From Promethearchaeota archaeon (lineage in GTDB: Archaea; Asgardarchaeota; Lokiarchaeia; Sigyniarchaeales; SOKP01): 54,013 bases of DNA. Positions 25,931-35,720 of this stretch are shown one piece after another (position 1 is the stretch's first letter; each line of letters opens with the position of its first letter). The DNA is taken from the NCBI GenBank assembly GCA_016839915.1, contig JAEOTH010000019.1:1-54013 (forward strand), read 5' to 3'. The notes under the pieces are model-generated. The model made no database searches and was not told where the DNA came from. It saw only the letters and a program-made list of their open reading frames with translations. The translations under genes were made by a program, and so were the position numbers.

Positions 25931-26497
25931 CTAATCGAAATATTGCTTGTTACATTTGGCACAACCCCAGTATGGCCTTTGAACTTGATCTCGCGCAAAT
26001 TTCATCGGTGTTTTACAAGTAGGACAAGGTACCGAATTAACTACATTAAATTTTGTTGCCATTCCATGAATTTTTTTACTCAACTTAAATCCGGTTACTA
26101 AACCTACTGCTACTCTCGCAGCAGTTCCTGCTTTTGCTTTAGCAGTTTTGAGATCTACATAAACACCCATTTTATGCTCCCCTAGTTTTCTGTTCTTTCT
26201 ATTTTTCATTGGAATATTATAGACGCCCCACCAAATCATTCCAGGATCTAAAGCATCAACCTTATCATGGTTGCAGTCTTTAAGATCATTAGTATCAGCA
26301 CCGACATAGATTTTTGAAGCGATTGGAGGTGCATTTTCGTTTCTCAATGCTACTTGAATTCGAACATACTCTCCTGGGGGTAAATATCGCATTCGGATAA
26401 ATTGAGTCATATAAATCGTAGGGGCTAATTCTCGCCAATTCAATTGCAATTGCGAATATAATTCTTTCTTTTCTTCCCATGTTGCTATTGGACTCAT
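25931..26497 (-). CDS. Unknown protein with C-terminal zinc ribbon
   Basis: A 188-residue protein, family not recognised. The first 100 residues look like a beta-rich domain (YLPPGEYVRIQVALRNE, SKIYVGAD, GMIWWGVYNIP). A basic Ala/Lys-rich part follows (LKTAKAKAGTAARVAVG), then a zinc ribbon CPTC ... CAKC. GTGA precedes ATG 26497. It sits between intact tdh and the tdh remnant, on the opposite strand. Binding to nucleic acid through the ribbon is possible but unsupported. Confidence 0.7.
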   Translation of the reverse strand: MSPIATWEEKKELYSQLQLNWRELAPTIYMTQFIRMRYLPPGEYVRIQVALRNENAPPIASKIYVGADTNDLKDCNHDKVDALDPGMIWWGVYNIPMKNRKNRKLGEHKMGVYVDLKTAKAKAGTAARVAVGLVTGFKLSKKIHGMATKFNVVNSVPCPTCKTPMKFARDQVQRPYWGCAKCNKQYFD

Positions 26498-26600
26498 AAG
26501 ATTTCACATTTTCGCATAAAAAAATTAGGTAAAATAAGTAAGAATTTGATAAAAAACCTCTTATTTTTTTTTTAGATTACTTTTTTCATACATTACCATT

Positions 26601-26840
26601 AATGTTTATAACATTACTGTTATGAGTTTTTCAGCTTGAGAGATAGCTGCTGAGATTAAAAAACACATTCCGGATTTTCAAATCGAATATAGTCCTGATT
26701 TTAGGAATGAAATTGCTGATTCCTGGCCAAAATCGATTGATGATTCCCTCGCACGTGAAGAGTGGGGTTGGAATCCTAGTTATAATCTTAATTCTATGAC
26801 TAAAGATATGATAGAAATCTTAAGCAAACGGCTTAAATAG
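26601..26840 (+). pseudogene. Remnant of a second threonine dehydrogenase copy (C-terminal 80 codons)
   Basis: This frame ends at TAG 26840 and is about 80 percent identical in protein to the end of tdh: EIAAEIKKHIPDF, DSWPKSIDDSLAREEWGWNP and MTKDMIEILSKRL. An in-frame TGA replaces the Gly of SFSAGE, and the first three quarters of the gene are missing. Upstream in the 26498-26600 stretch I see no more tdh sequence. It is the decayed end of a duplicated tdh gene. Confidence 0.85.
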
Positions 26841-26930
26841 GTTCAATTATAGTTCAAGAGTCTAAACTATAAAAATCATTTTTATTTTAAACAGATTAAA
26901 GCCTTTTTATGTTATAAATTTAAAGAGAAA

Positions 26931-27764
26931 ATGAACCAAATCGATGATAATACTAACAATCTACCAGTTGTAAGTTTAGATTATTGGTCAGATTTTGCCA
27001 AAGAACTAGTTAAATTTGCAAATCTAAAACCAAATGGGAGGATACTTGATGTTGGGACTGGGTCCGGAACTTGCTTAGTTGCTGCTACTGATAAATTAGG
27101 AGGGAATTGCCATTGTGTTGGGATTGATTGGAATGAAACTCGAGTCTCTCAAGCACGAGATAAGTTCAAAAATATTGATACTATAACTGCAAAATTTCAT
27201 ACTATGGAAGCTATTAATCTAAAGTTTGAAGATAATAGTTTTGATAACATTTTATGTGGATTCATCGGTTTTGGTGATTCATATGATTTTGAAAAACATC
27301 AACTTATCGATAATGCAAAAATGAAAGAAATATTCAGAGTACTAAAACCAGAAGGAGAAGCAGCTTTTAGTACATGGGCATTACAACAAGATATTGAAAC
27401 CGCAAGAGGATTATTACAAAGATATCTCAAACTTAGAAATTTAAAAACAAAAAATCAAATCGATAATTTACACATTAGTTATAGCAAAGAAACACTAGAT
27501 GGCTTTAAATTGATAATGGAAGACGCAGGTTTTAAAAAAATCAAGATATCTGAAAAAAAATTTAAAATTGGATACAAATCTATTGAAGAATGGTGGGAAA
27601 CTATGGAAATTGTTGCTTGGATAATGAGACGTACCTTAAATAATGATTCAAATAAGCTTCTTGATCTTAAAAAAAATATGTTACCGCATGGAATTGCTAA
27701 TTTTGAAAATAAAGGAAGATATACCTTTCAAAAATCTGTAATTTTCGCATACGGGGCAAAATAA
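26931..27764 (+). CDS. Class I SAM-dependent methyltransferase
   Basis: A 277-residue protein. SAM motif I is ILDVGTGSGTCLVAA at about residues 38-52, with an acidic strand-2 end in VGIDWNE. FDNILCGFIGFGD fits motif IV, and IFRVLKPEGEAAFSTWA is the typical post-motif loop. The C-terminal half (IEEWWETMEIVAWIMRR) suggests a UbiE/COQ5-like small-molecule methyltransferase. The substrate is unknown. Confidence 0.88.
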   Translation: MNQIDDNTNNLPVVSLDYWSDFAKELVKFANLKPNGRILDVGTGSGTCLVAATDKLGGNCHCVGIDWNETRVSQARDKFKNIDTITAKFHTMEAINLKFEDNSFDNILCGFIGFGDSYDFEKHQLIDNAKMKEIFRVLKPEGEAAFSTWALQQDIETARGLLQRYLKLRNLKTKNQIDNLHISYSKETLDGFKLIMEDAGFKKIKISEKKFKIGYKSIEEWWETMEIVAWIMRRTLNNDSNKLLDLKKNMLPHGIANFENKGRYTFQKSVIFAYGAK

Positions 27765-27783
27765 AGTTTTATTAAGTAATAAT

Positions 27784-28881
27784 TTACTTTTTTCTTAATT
27801 CTTGTTTTTTTGCCTTTATTTGAGAATATAAATCTTGTTTTGAAGATGGTGGAACTGTTTCAATATCTTTCCTTTTAAGTTGAATTGCTCCTTCAGGACA
27901 AGAAGAGACACACACTCCGCAACCAATACATCGTTTTAATACAACTTTTGATATGTTAACGGTTAATTTTATGGCATTTACTTGACATCGATCCACACAA
28001 GTTCCACACCCAGCACATATATTGGAATTAACAAATGCCTGAAAATTACTTGATATCACTCTCGAAGGTCTTGGAAGTTTTTGTAGCTTTGTAAGGATAG
28101 CACAACAACAACCACAGCAACTACATATAAACTCAGGAGATTCAGTGTTCCCAGATTGCAAAACTAAACCATCAGTTTCTGCTTGATTTAATATTTCTAA
28201 AGCTTCCTCCTTACTTACTTTACGTGCCCATCCTTGATCCAGGAATAATTGTCCTGTTGTTCCAAAATAAAAACAAGTCTCTCTGAGGGAAGTTTGCTTA
28301 CATTGGTTATCATAAAGGTCTTGACTCTGACGACAAACACAATTTGCCACAGTTATAGGTTCCTCAGAATTTTGAATTACTTGCTTTATCTCATCATAAT
28401 TGGAAATGGAATATTCAGAAGAAATACTTTTCTTTACTGGAATAGTTCGAAACTGAGAAATTTTTGTACCTAATAATTCCGCTCCAAATGCAGATATCAA
28501 ATATTTATCAAAATCTTCAAAAAACTCCTTTGTCAGTTTATTAACTTGGTATTCAAAAATCCCAACTACGAGTGGAATATTAGCATATACTCTTTTACCC
28601 TCTTCTATTTTGTATTTTATCGTTCCTTTATTAGACATACTCTTAAGTAAAGATTCTAATATTTCAGTTGAGATATTTTTTTCATCTAATCGATCAAAGA
28701 TTTTTTCTAGAGAATCATATTCCCAGGTTAGTTTAGTAGCTATGACAGCTTCTTCTTCAGTAAAGAGATGCTTTAAGACTTTTATCTCAATTCCAGATGG
28801 AGTTGCAGGTAGCCCAATAGGAAATTGATCTAAATGTATTTGTAAACTGCGAAATATTTCATTACCAGCAGACATATTCAT
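27784..28881 (-). CDS. Cys-rich double [4Fe-4S] ferredoxin protein with winged-helix-like N-terminus
   Basis: A 365-residue protein. Residues about 20-105 look like a winged helix (VLKHLFTEEEAVIATKL, SMSNKGTIKYK). The middle has NCVCRQSQ with further Cys in QCKQTSLRETC, then the unusual CSCCGCCC cluster near residue 254. The C-terminus has two ferredoxin sets, CAGCGTCVDRCQVNAI and CIGCGVCVSSCPEGAI. This domain order is known from anaerobes, where such proteins are thought to pass electrons or sense redox state. The partner is unknown. Confidence 0.8.
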   Translation of the reverse strand: MNMSAGNEIFRSLQIHLDQFPIGLPATPSGIEIKVLKHLFTEEEAVIATKLTWEYDSLEKIFDRLDEKNISTEILESLLKSMSNKGTIKYKIEEGKRVYANIPLVVGIFEYQVNKLTKEFFEDFDKYLISAFGAELLGTKISQFRTIPVKKSISSEYSISNYDEIKQVIQNSEEPITVANCVCRQSQDLYDNQCKQTSLRETCFYFGTTGQLFLDQGWARKVSKEEALEILNQAETDGLVLQSGNTESPEFICSCCGCCCAILTKLQKLPRPSRVISSNFQAFVNSNICAGCGTCVDRCQVNAIKLTVNISKVVLKRCIGCGVCVSSCPEGAIQLKRKDIETVPPSSKQDLYSQIKAKKQELRKK

Positions 28882-28975
28882 TTGTACTCAATAAACACAT
28901 TAAATCTAATAAAATGATTAAAATAATATTCATCATATGGTTTTTTAAATGTAATTAATTAAAGATGTAAAAACT

Positions 28976-29746
28976 ATGAAAATCGTATTTCATGAAAAAT
29001 ATTACAATTCTGAGTATGCTTGGGATCCTGCTGCTGCCATAGGGCGGTTAGATGGTATTATGAATGTAATTTCAGAAAATAAAGAATATGAGATTATTAC
29101 TCCTAATCCCGCAATAGAAGAGGATATTCTAAGAGCCCACACCAAAAGACATCTTCAAAATATAAAGAATAATCCATTATTATATGAATTAGCTTCATTA
29201 GCTGCAGGTGGGGCAATAATGGCTGCTGAGGAAGGATTTAAAAGTAATCCAACTTTTGCTGTAATAAGACCTCCAGGTCATCACGCCTCAGCAGATTCAT
29301 GTTGGGGATTTTGTTATTTTAACAACATAAGCATCAGTTTATTGAAATTATATTCAGAAAGAAAAATCAAGTCAGCCTTCGTTTTAGATTTTGATCTTCA
29401 TACGGGGGATGGAAATATAAACATTTTAACTAATAGAAATGATGATTTTCGAGTAAAAATTCTTAATCCTTATTCTAGTGGGAGAACTGGTTATATAAAA
29501 GAAGTTAAATCATATATGAAAAATTTAGAAAACATCGATATTTTTGTGGCAAGCGCAGGATTTGACCAAGGTATTGATGATTGGGGTCATCTTTTACATC
29601 CAGAAGATTATACAGAATTAGGCAGATTAATGAGGGAATATTCAGAAAAATTATGTAAAGGCAGACGTTATGCCTTACTTGAAGGAGGATACAATCATTC
29701 TGTATTACCAAAAAACGTTGATTCATTCTGCCAAGGATTTAAATAA
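28976..29746 (+). CDS. Histone deacetylase/acetylpolyamine amidohydrolase family protein
   Basis: A 256-residue arginase/deacetylase-fold enzyme. The catalytic His pair is in PPGHHASADSCWGF (His102/103), the zinc ligands are Asp140 and His142 in DFDLHTGDG and Asp197 in AGFDQG, and the tyrosine is in LLEGGYNHS. All the key residues are present. It is somewhat shorter than eukaryotic class I HDACs. Whether it acts on acetyl-lysine in proteins or on acetylpolyamines cannot be decided. Confidence 0.9.
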   Translation: MKIVFHEKYYNSEYAWDPAAAIGRLDGIMNVISENKEYEIITPNPAIEEDILRAHTKRHLQNIKNNPLLYELASLAAGGAIMAAEEGFKSNPTFAVIRPPGHHASADSCWGFCYFNNISISLLKLYSERKIKSAFVLDFDLHTGDGNINILTNRNDDFRVKILNPYSSGRTGYIKEVKSYMKNLENIDIFVASAGFDQGIDDWGHLLHPEDYTELGRLMREYSEKLCKGRRYALLEGGYNHSVLPKNVDSFCQGFK

Positions 29747-29765
29747 AAAAAAATAATGAATAAGT

Positions 29766-30890
29766 TTATCCATGAAAATATTCTAATACTTTTTTTAATA
29801 AACCATACGAACTCTTTATTTTAGTCATATCTGCTAAATAAGTTGTATTATACATAACAATATGTTTTAAACCCACCTTAGCATATTCTTCAATTTTACT
29901 TATTATTTCGTCTGGAGTTCCATGTAAAGTATTATCATCACACATTCTTGTAGGTATTTTATCTATTGCTTCTAAAATTGTTTCTCTATTATATTCAGTA
30001 GGAATATATTCAAGTAATCCATAAAAATCATCTCCAAAAGGATGAACTGTTCCATATTTCTTATACATTGAAGGAGGCATGGTTAAAAGTTGATTTTTAA
30101 TTACTGGTTTTTCAAGCCATTCATCACAGACATTATGTTCTTCATCAATAAGAAGAAAGCTGTAAAGACCAGGAACAATTTCATTTGGATCTCTATTTGC
30201 TTTTTTCGCTGAATTTTTTATATGGTCTAGTCTATATTTATAAGATTCTGGATCAGAATATGCAGGTAACCACCCATCTCCTAATCTTCCTGTTAAATCA
30301 AGCATTTTGGGACCATGAGCAGCTATCCAAATTGGAGGGTATTTTCCTTTCTTAAACGGTTTCATAGTAAGAACAGCATTTTTCAGTTTCCAAAAATCTC
30401 CTTCAAAATTAACCTTTTTATCGCTTTCCCATAAAAGTTTAATAATTTGAATAGACTCATCTAATCTACTAACAGGACTCTCCCATTTCATTCCATAAGG
30501 TGTTACATTTTCACCTTCTCCTGCTCCGATACCTAGAATTACTCTTCCTTTTGAGATATGGTCTTGTGTTAATAATGTTTGTGCCAAAACCACAGGATTT
30601 CTTCGAAAAGTTTCAGTGACACTGGTTCCTAAGTTAATTCTGTTAGTATTCCATGCAGCAACTGCCATAAGTGAATAAACTTCATGGAATATATGTGGAT
30701 TATCTACAAATTCAGCCGCTTTAATAATTTCTGGGGTCCAAATACTTTCTGGAGTCCACCCCATTAGATGATCTGCAAACCATACTGAGTCATACCCATT
30801 TTCTTCTATTCTTTTTATATTAGCAATTCCTTTTTCAAATGGGCCAACAAAACTCCCTTCAGTCCCGATTTTTATATCACTAATATCCAT
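29766..30890 (-). CDS. LLM-class flavin/F420-dependent oxidoreductase
   Basis: A 374-residue luciferase-like TIM barrel. It has ENGYDSVWFADHLMGW, INLGTSVTETFRRNP, LDQISKG-type VILGIGAGEGENVTPYG and PPIWIAAHGPKMLDL, as in F420-dependent glucose-6-phosphate dehydrogenase and Mer-like enzymes. F420 is the likely cofactor in archaea, but FMN is possible. AAGTGATC before ATG 30890 is a strong ribosome site. It diverges from a second LLM gene. Confidence 0.88.
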   Translation of the reverse strand: MDISDIKIGTEGSFVGPFEKGIANIKRIEENGYDSVWFADHLMGWTPESIWTPEIIKAAEFVDNPHIFHEVYSLMAVAAWNTNRINLGTSVTETFRRNPVVLAQTLLTQDHISKGRVILGIGAGEGENVTPYGMKWESPVSRLDESIQIIKLLWESDKKVNFEGDFWKLKNAVLTMKPFKKGKYPPIWIAAHGPKMLDLTGRLGDGWLPAYSDPESYKYRLDHIKNSAKKANRDPNEIVPGLYSFLLIDEEHNVCDEWLEKPVIKNQLLTMPPSMYKKYGTVHPFGDDFYGLLEYIPTEYNRETILEAIDKIPTRMCDDNTLHGTPDEIISKIEEYAKVGLKHIVMYNTTYLADMTKIKSSYGLLKKVLEYFHG

Positions 30891-31033
30891 AAGATCACTT
30901 TCTAAAAATTCTAAAAATTGACTTAAAAATATTTAACTTACTTATAATTTATAACTTACCCTTTTAGTTTGTAAAATTGTTTATTCAATAGAATCACGTG
31001 GAGATTTTTAAGGCTTTAACTATTTTTCTTATT

Positions 31034-32080
31034 ATGAAATTTGGATTTTCAATTCCGGTTCCCACCCCTCGGCTTGAATACATGTATGAAGGAGCTAAAA
31101 AAGCCGAAAAATGCGGTTTTGAATATGTATTTTATGCAGATCATACAGTAATGTTACCTCCAGGTCCAGGTACTTGTTATGATGCATACATGTTTCTCAC
31201 TGCAATGGCCATGATCACTAAAAAAGTAAAATTATGTACAGGTGTTTCTGATCCTCATCGTTTTCATCCAGCACTCATGGCTCAAAAAGTTGCTACATTA
31301 GACCAAATTTCTAACGGAAGAGCGATGATAGGTCTTGGTGCAGGAGAAAAAATGAATATTGATATGTATGGTTTAAATCGTGATAGATCTGTAGCTAAAT
31401 TACGTGAATATATTGAGTTATTAAGAGAATTTTGGACAAAGCGCAAAGTAAATAGAAAAAGTGATTTTTGGGGGAATATCCGTAGAGCTTATCTCCAAGT
31501 TAAACCCATCCAAAATACCCCCCCTATATACATTGCAGCAAATGGCCCCAAAACTCGTCAAATGACTGGTGAATTAGGAGATGGGTGGTATCCATTTGTA
31601 GAGTCACCAAAATCATTTAAAGAAAATAAAAAAGAAATTGTTGAGACAGCTAAAAAAGCGGGTCGAAATCCGGAAGAAATTAATTATACTTACAACTGTT
31701 TTGTTGCTATTGATAATAAAAATCCTGAAAATGCAGTTCAACGCTGTGAGTTTTTTAAAGGTACTTATGTATTGAATCCAACTAAAACTAATCAAATTTA
31801 TCCTGATTTATGTCTTCCAACAGATTACACAATTCACAATTTTGATATGCAAGTTAAGGATGCTAATGAGCAATTGGCATGTGTAAATAACCTTCCTGAA
31901 ACTATTCTTCAAGATACAAACTGTTTAGGTTCTACAGATGATGTTATCTCAAATATCGAGAAATATAAGGAAGCAGGTGCGACTTCAATGATCCTTATGA
32001 ACCGAGGACCCGATATTAATCAAGTTTATGAAATCTTTCGAGATAAAATAATCCCATACTTTAAAGAATTAGAAAGATAA
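31034..32080 (+). CDS. LLM-class flavin/F420-dependent oxidoreductase (second)
   Basis: A 348-residue LLM barrel: MKFGFSIPVPTPRLEY, FEYVFYADHTVM, LCTGVSDPHRFHP, MIGLGAGEKMNIDMYGL and PPIYIAANGPKTRQM. I chose ATG 31034 because family members begin with MKFGF; a GTG at 30998 would add 12 residues. It is clearly related to the divergent neighbour at 29766, so the pair may come from an old duplication. The substrate is unknown. Confidence 0.87.
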   Translation: MKFGFSIPVPTPRLEYMYEGAKKAEKCGFEYVFYADHTVMLPPGPGTCYDAYMFLTAMAMITKKVKLCTGVSDPHRFHPALMAQKVATLDQISNGRAMIGLGAGEKMNIDMYGLNRDRSVAKLREYIELLREFWTKRKVNRKSDFWGNIRRAYLQVKPIQNTPPIYIAANGPKTRQMTGELGDGWYPFVESPKSFKENKKEIVETAKKAGRNPEEINYTYNCFVAIDNKNPENAVQRCEFFKGTYVLNPTKTNQIYPDLCLPTDYTIHNFDMQVKDANEQLACVNNLPETILQDTNCLGSTDDVISNIEKYKEAGATSMILMNRGPDINQVYEIFRDKIIPYFKELER

Positions 32081-32083
32081 AAT

Positions 32084-32635
32084 TTACTTTTTTATTTTTT
32101 TCCTTTCTCTCCATTCCTCTGCTAAAATACCCATTATTATTTCATCATGGTATTTTCCATTAACCCAAACATGTTGTCGTTTTCGCCCTTCTTCTATGAA
32201 TCCCACCTTTTTATAAGAATTTAAAGCTTTAACATTAAAAGCATATGTACATAACTCGAGCCTATTTAAATTAACTGTCTCAAAACCATATTCTAATAAC
32301 AATTCTACCGCTTCAGTTCCATACCCTTTATTTTGATATTCTTTCTCTCCAATTGCAATTCCTATTTCTCCGAATCTATTTTTCCAATTTATTTCATGAA
32401 TTCCACAATTACCAATAAGTTTCTCTGAACCATCTTCATTTGGAATAACAATAGAAAAATTAATTGTATCTTCCCTGTTTTTAAGATTTTCAATCCATTC
32501 CTCTTCAGCCATCCTAGTCATTGGACGGTAACTTGTTAGATATTGTGTAAGTTCAGGATCATTGAACCATTTTAAAAAGGATTCAATATACTCTCTCTTA
32601 ATTGGACCTAAGTTTACTCTCTCTCCTCTTAACAT
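32084..32635 (-). CDS. GNAT acetyltransferase, RimJ/RimL type
   Basis: A 183-residue GNAT protein. It starts with RGERVNLGPIKREYIESFLKWFNDPE, followed by IGNCGIHEINWKNRFGEIGI and the acetyl-CoA loop GEKEYQNKGYGTEAVELLLEY. The end, NVKALNSYKKVGFIEEGRKR, is typical of RimJ/RimL and spermidine-type acetyltransferases. The acceptor is unknown. It converges on the LLM gene with a 3-base gap. Confidence 0.88.
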   Translation of the reverse strand: MLRGERVNLGPIKREYIESFLKWFNDPELTQYLTSYRPMTRMAEEEWIENLKNREDTINFSIVIPNEDGSEKLIGNCGIHEINWKNRFGEIGIAIGEKEYQNKGYGTEAVELLLEYGFETVNLNRLELCTYAFNVKALNSYKKVGFIEEGRKRQHVWVNGKYHDEIIMGILAEEWRERKKIKK

Positions 32636-32711
32636 AGAAGAAAATAATCAATGTCAAAATAAAAAATTTTTCTTTTTGATTTAACTTAAGAATAAAGAAA
32701 GAAAAAAGCTT

Positions 32712-35600
32712 TTAAAAAGTAATATTTTTCTTGCGAGCTATAAATTTAACAATCTCAAAGCCTACGATGCAGATTAAAGAAATTAAGAAACATACTAGCC
32801 AATCAACTCCAGTTAAATACATAAACATGAAATTGAATCCTATTTCTTCTGCTAAGAAAATTTGTACCCCCGGTATATATAATAGAGCAATGAAAACAAA
32901 AAACACAAGACCAATTAGTAGAAACATGAATTTATTTCTATCTTCAATTAGACTCCTTATTAAAGATTTATTCGGTCGTCTTATCTGAAATACAAGAAAA
33001 GATTCACAGAAAAAGAGAGTACACATCAACATTGTTAATGTTTTTCCAATAATTTGTGTTCCTTCTAATCCGAAGGTTGATATAAGGTCTGGTGGCAAGA
33101 AACTTGTATCATAATACAAATATCCAGGAACTAAGTTTTCAGGAAATACGGGGTATAACCCACTAAAAGTTATAAAATAAACAATAACCATGCTTATTGT
33201 AAGTAGAATACCAAATATGAATAATAATCCAATTATATTTTTTGAAAGTATCTCTTCAGAATCCCGTGGTTTTTCTTTCATAACATCTTTAGAAGTGGTA
33301 TCGAAAGTAAGGATTAATCCTGGAAATGTGTGAAGTGTTATGGTGAGAAATATCCATTGAAGGTAAAATTCGGGAGTTAAGAAATATGGCAATTCCAAAA
33401 TAACAAATAAAATAAATTGTACTATCCCCTCAAAAATATTAATACAAATATAAAAGAAGACAACAGCACGAATTCTAGCAAATATTCCTCTTCCTTGATG
33501 TATACCGGTAACAATTGAATTAAATGAATCATCTGAAATGACCATATCGGAAGCTTCTTTGGCCACATCCGTTCCTGCAATACCCATTGCGATTCCTACA
33601 TCTGCCATATTAAGCGCCAAAGCATCATTTACACCATCTCCTGTCATTGCAACTACTTTTTTTTGCTCTTGATATTTTTCAACAATATCCTCTTTGTGTT
33701 CAGGAGAAACTCTTGCAAATACACGAACTCTTCTAAATTCCTTATATGATTCAATATCCTTAACCATTTTACCTTCCACAGCAATCTCATTCTCATCTGT
33801 TACAATAGCAATTTGCGAAGCAATTGCGCGGGCAGTAGCAGGAGAATCTCCTGTGATCATTATAACATCCACACCCGCTTCATGGCATTGATTTACAGAT
33901 TCTTTAACTCCTTCTCTTGGAGGATCAAGAATTGTTACAAAACCAATATATACCATATCTGATTCACTTACTTTTCTTCCTTCATCTCCTTCAGGGGGAA
34001 TTATATCCATTACTTTATAGCATAGACTTAAAATTCTATAACCTTGGTTCGCGTATAGATTTACGATCTCCATAATTTTATTCTTAATTTCTTCACTAAA
34101 ATTGATTTCAGCATCGTCATATAAGATCTTTGTACAATGTGGAATTAGAACTTCACTTGCTCCTTTTGTAAATGAATAATATGACTGTTCTCGTTTATAA
34201 AGTTTAGTCATTCTCTTTACTGAAGAATCGAAAGGATATTCAGTAATCGCTTCAAAATCATCAAGAAGGTAATCACCCATACCTTTTTGATATAAAACCA
34301 TAAGTGCTCCTTCGGTGGGAGAACCAATGACATCCCATTTGGGAATGATTCTCCCCGAAATCTCAACTTCATTTTTAATCATTGCCGAATTGTTATTCAA
34401 AAATCCTGCTGTTAATAATAATTTCAAATATGGGAATTCATCGATATGTTTTATGTAAATTGGGTTTTTTGGATCATCCATTAAAATTATATCTCCATCT
34501 GGAGTATATCCGCTCCCAGTCGCTTTAAAGATCGAACCATTTGTCCAGATATGTTGTATTGACATTTGGTTTTTGGTTAAAGTGCCAGTTTTATCCGAAC
34601 AAACTACACTTACACGACCTAAACTATCAACAGAAGCGAGATTTCTTATTATAACACCATGATGTGCCATTGCTAAAACTCCTGTTATTAAAACAATTGT
34701 AACTAATAGAGGAATGTTTAAAGGCATAAGATCAAGAGCAGAATTCATACTTCCTACTATATCAGCATACCCTCTTGCTGCCCATAGAACCATCAAAGTA
34801 ATAAACCAAAAAATAAAAATTATTAAACCTAGCCATTTTCCAAAGTGGTTCATCTTCTGTCGTATTGGAATCTCGCTTGTACCGGCTTCTTCTAATCCAT
34901 GTGAAATTCTACCAATTTCAGTATCCCCTCCTGTTTTTACAACGATTGATTTACCATTCCCTGTACTGATGTAAGTACCATAAAATACCATGTTACTACG
35001 TTCCCCAATTGAAATGTCTTTCTTTTGTAATGCGTTACCTATTTCTGTTTTTCTTACTGGTTCAGATTCTCCAGTTAATGAAGCTTCATTTACTACCAAA
35101 TTATGTGATTTAATAATCCTAGAATCTGCAGGGATTTTATCTCCTTGATTTAGCTCTAATAAATCGCCAACTACTATTTCCTTAGTGGGAATCTCTTGTT
35201 TTTGACCATCTCTAATTATGGTTGATGTTGGAGCAGTTAATTCACGCAACGCCTTAAGTTTTTTTGTTGCCCTATATTGTTGAATAATGGCGACCATGCA
35301 ATTTAAAAATACAATTCCTAAAGTTAATCCAACAAAAAACAGATTTCCCTCTTCGCCAAAGATTGCGGCTAAAAATAGAATCACAGATCCAATTAAGTAA
35401 ATTACGATCAGCCAATTAAACAAAGGAGCGAGGTAAATCTTAATAAAGCCCTTCGACACCTTAGGTATTTCGTTATAACCATGCCTTTCTAGCCTTATTT
35501 TAGCTTCTTTTTCAGTTAAACCCTTATCAGGGTTAGTTTGAAATTTTTTATAGATTTGTTCTAATTGAAGATTATAATAATTATCTTCTGTAGATTCCAT
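32712..35600 (-). CDS. P-type ATPase, cation pump-like with unusual ion site (1)
   Basis: A 962-residue P2/P3-like ATPase. It has the N-terminal cation-ATPase domain, TGES at 176-179, phosphorylated Asp336 in DKTGTLTKNQ, and GDGVNDALAL in the hinge. The ion site differs from known pumps. Helix M4 has PLNIP (293-297) instead of PEGLP or PVGLP. M5 keeps N-x-x-E (CINIFEGI). M6 has LHTFPGLIL where Ca pumps have an Asp motif. No acidic residue remains in M4 or M6, so the ion is uncertain. A paralogue lies 120 bases upstream on the same strand. Confidence 0.9.
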   Translation of the reverse strand: MESTEDNYYNLQLEQIYKKFQTNPDKGLTEKEAKIRLERHGYNEIPKVSKGFIKIYLAPLFNWLIVIYLIGSVILFLAAIFGEEGNLFFVGLTLGIVFLNCMVAIIQQYRATKKLKALRELTAPTSTIIRDGQKQEIPTKEIVVGDLLELNQGDKIPADSRIIKSHNLVVNEASLTGESEPVRKTEIGNALQKKDISIGERSNMVFYGTYISTGNGKSIVVKTGGDTEIGRISHGLEEAGTSEIPIRQKMNHFGKWLGLIIFIFWFITLMVLWAARGYADIVGSMNSALDLMPLNIPLLVTIVLITGVLAMAHHGVIIRNLASVDSLGRVSVVCSDKTGTLTKNQMSIQHIWTNGSIFKATGSGYTPDGDIILMDDPKNPIYIKHIDEFPYLKLLLTAGFLNNNSAMIKNEVEISGRIIPKWDVIGSPTEGALMVLYQKGMGDYLLDDFEAITEYPFDSSVKRMTKLYKREQSYYSFTKGASEVLIPHCTKILYDDAEINFSEEIKNKIMEIVNLYANQGYRILSLCYKVMDIIPPEGDEGRKVSESDMVYIGFVTILDPPREGVKESVNQCHEAGVDVIMITGDSPATARAIASQIAIVTDENEIAVEGKMVKDIESYKEFRRVRVFARVSPEHKEDIVEKYQEQKKVVAMTGDGVNDALALNMADVGIAMGIAGTDVAKEASDMVISDDSFNSIVTGIHQGRGIFARIRAVVFFYICINIFEGIVQFILFVILELPYFLTPEFYLQWIFLTITLHTFPGLILTFDTTSKDVMKEKPRDSEEILSKNIIGLLFIFGILLTISMVIVYFITFSGLYPVFPENLVPGYLYYDTSFLPPDLISTFGLEGTQIIGKTLTMLMCTLFFCESFLVFQIRRPNKSLIRSLIEDRNKFMFLLIGLVFFVFIALLYIPGVQIFLAEEIGFNFMFMYLTGVDWLVCFLISLICIVGFEIVKFIARKKNITF

Positions 35601-35720
35601 AATGAGTCTTCCACAATTATTAATAGTTTTTATAAATTATTGATTACAAAATTCTTATCAATGTAATAAATAACCTATAATAATCATGATTTAAAAAATT
35701 AAATATTTCATTTTGAGATA

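Noticed and set aside
34714-34974. 86-codon plus-strand frame inside the P-type ATPase gene
   Set aside because: It lies fully antisense to conserved ATPase coding sequence and has no ribosome site.
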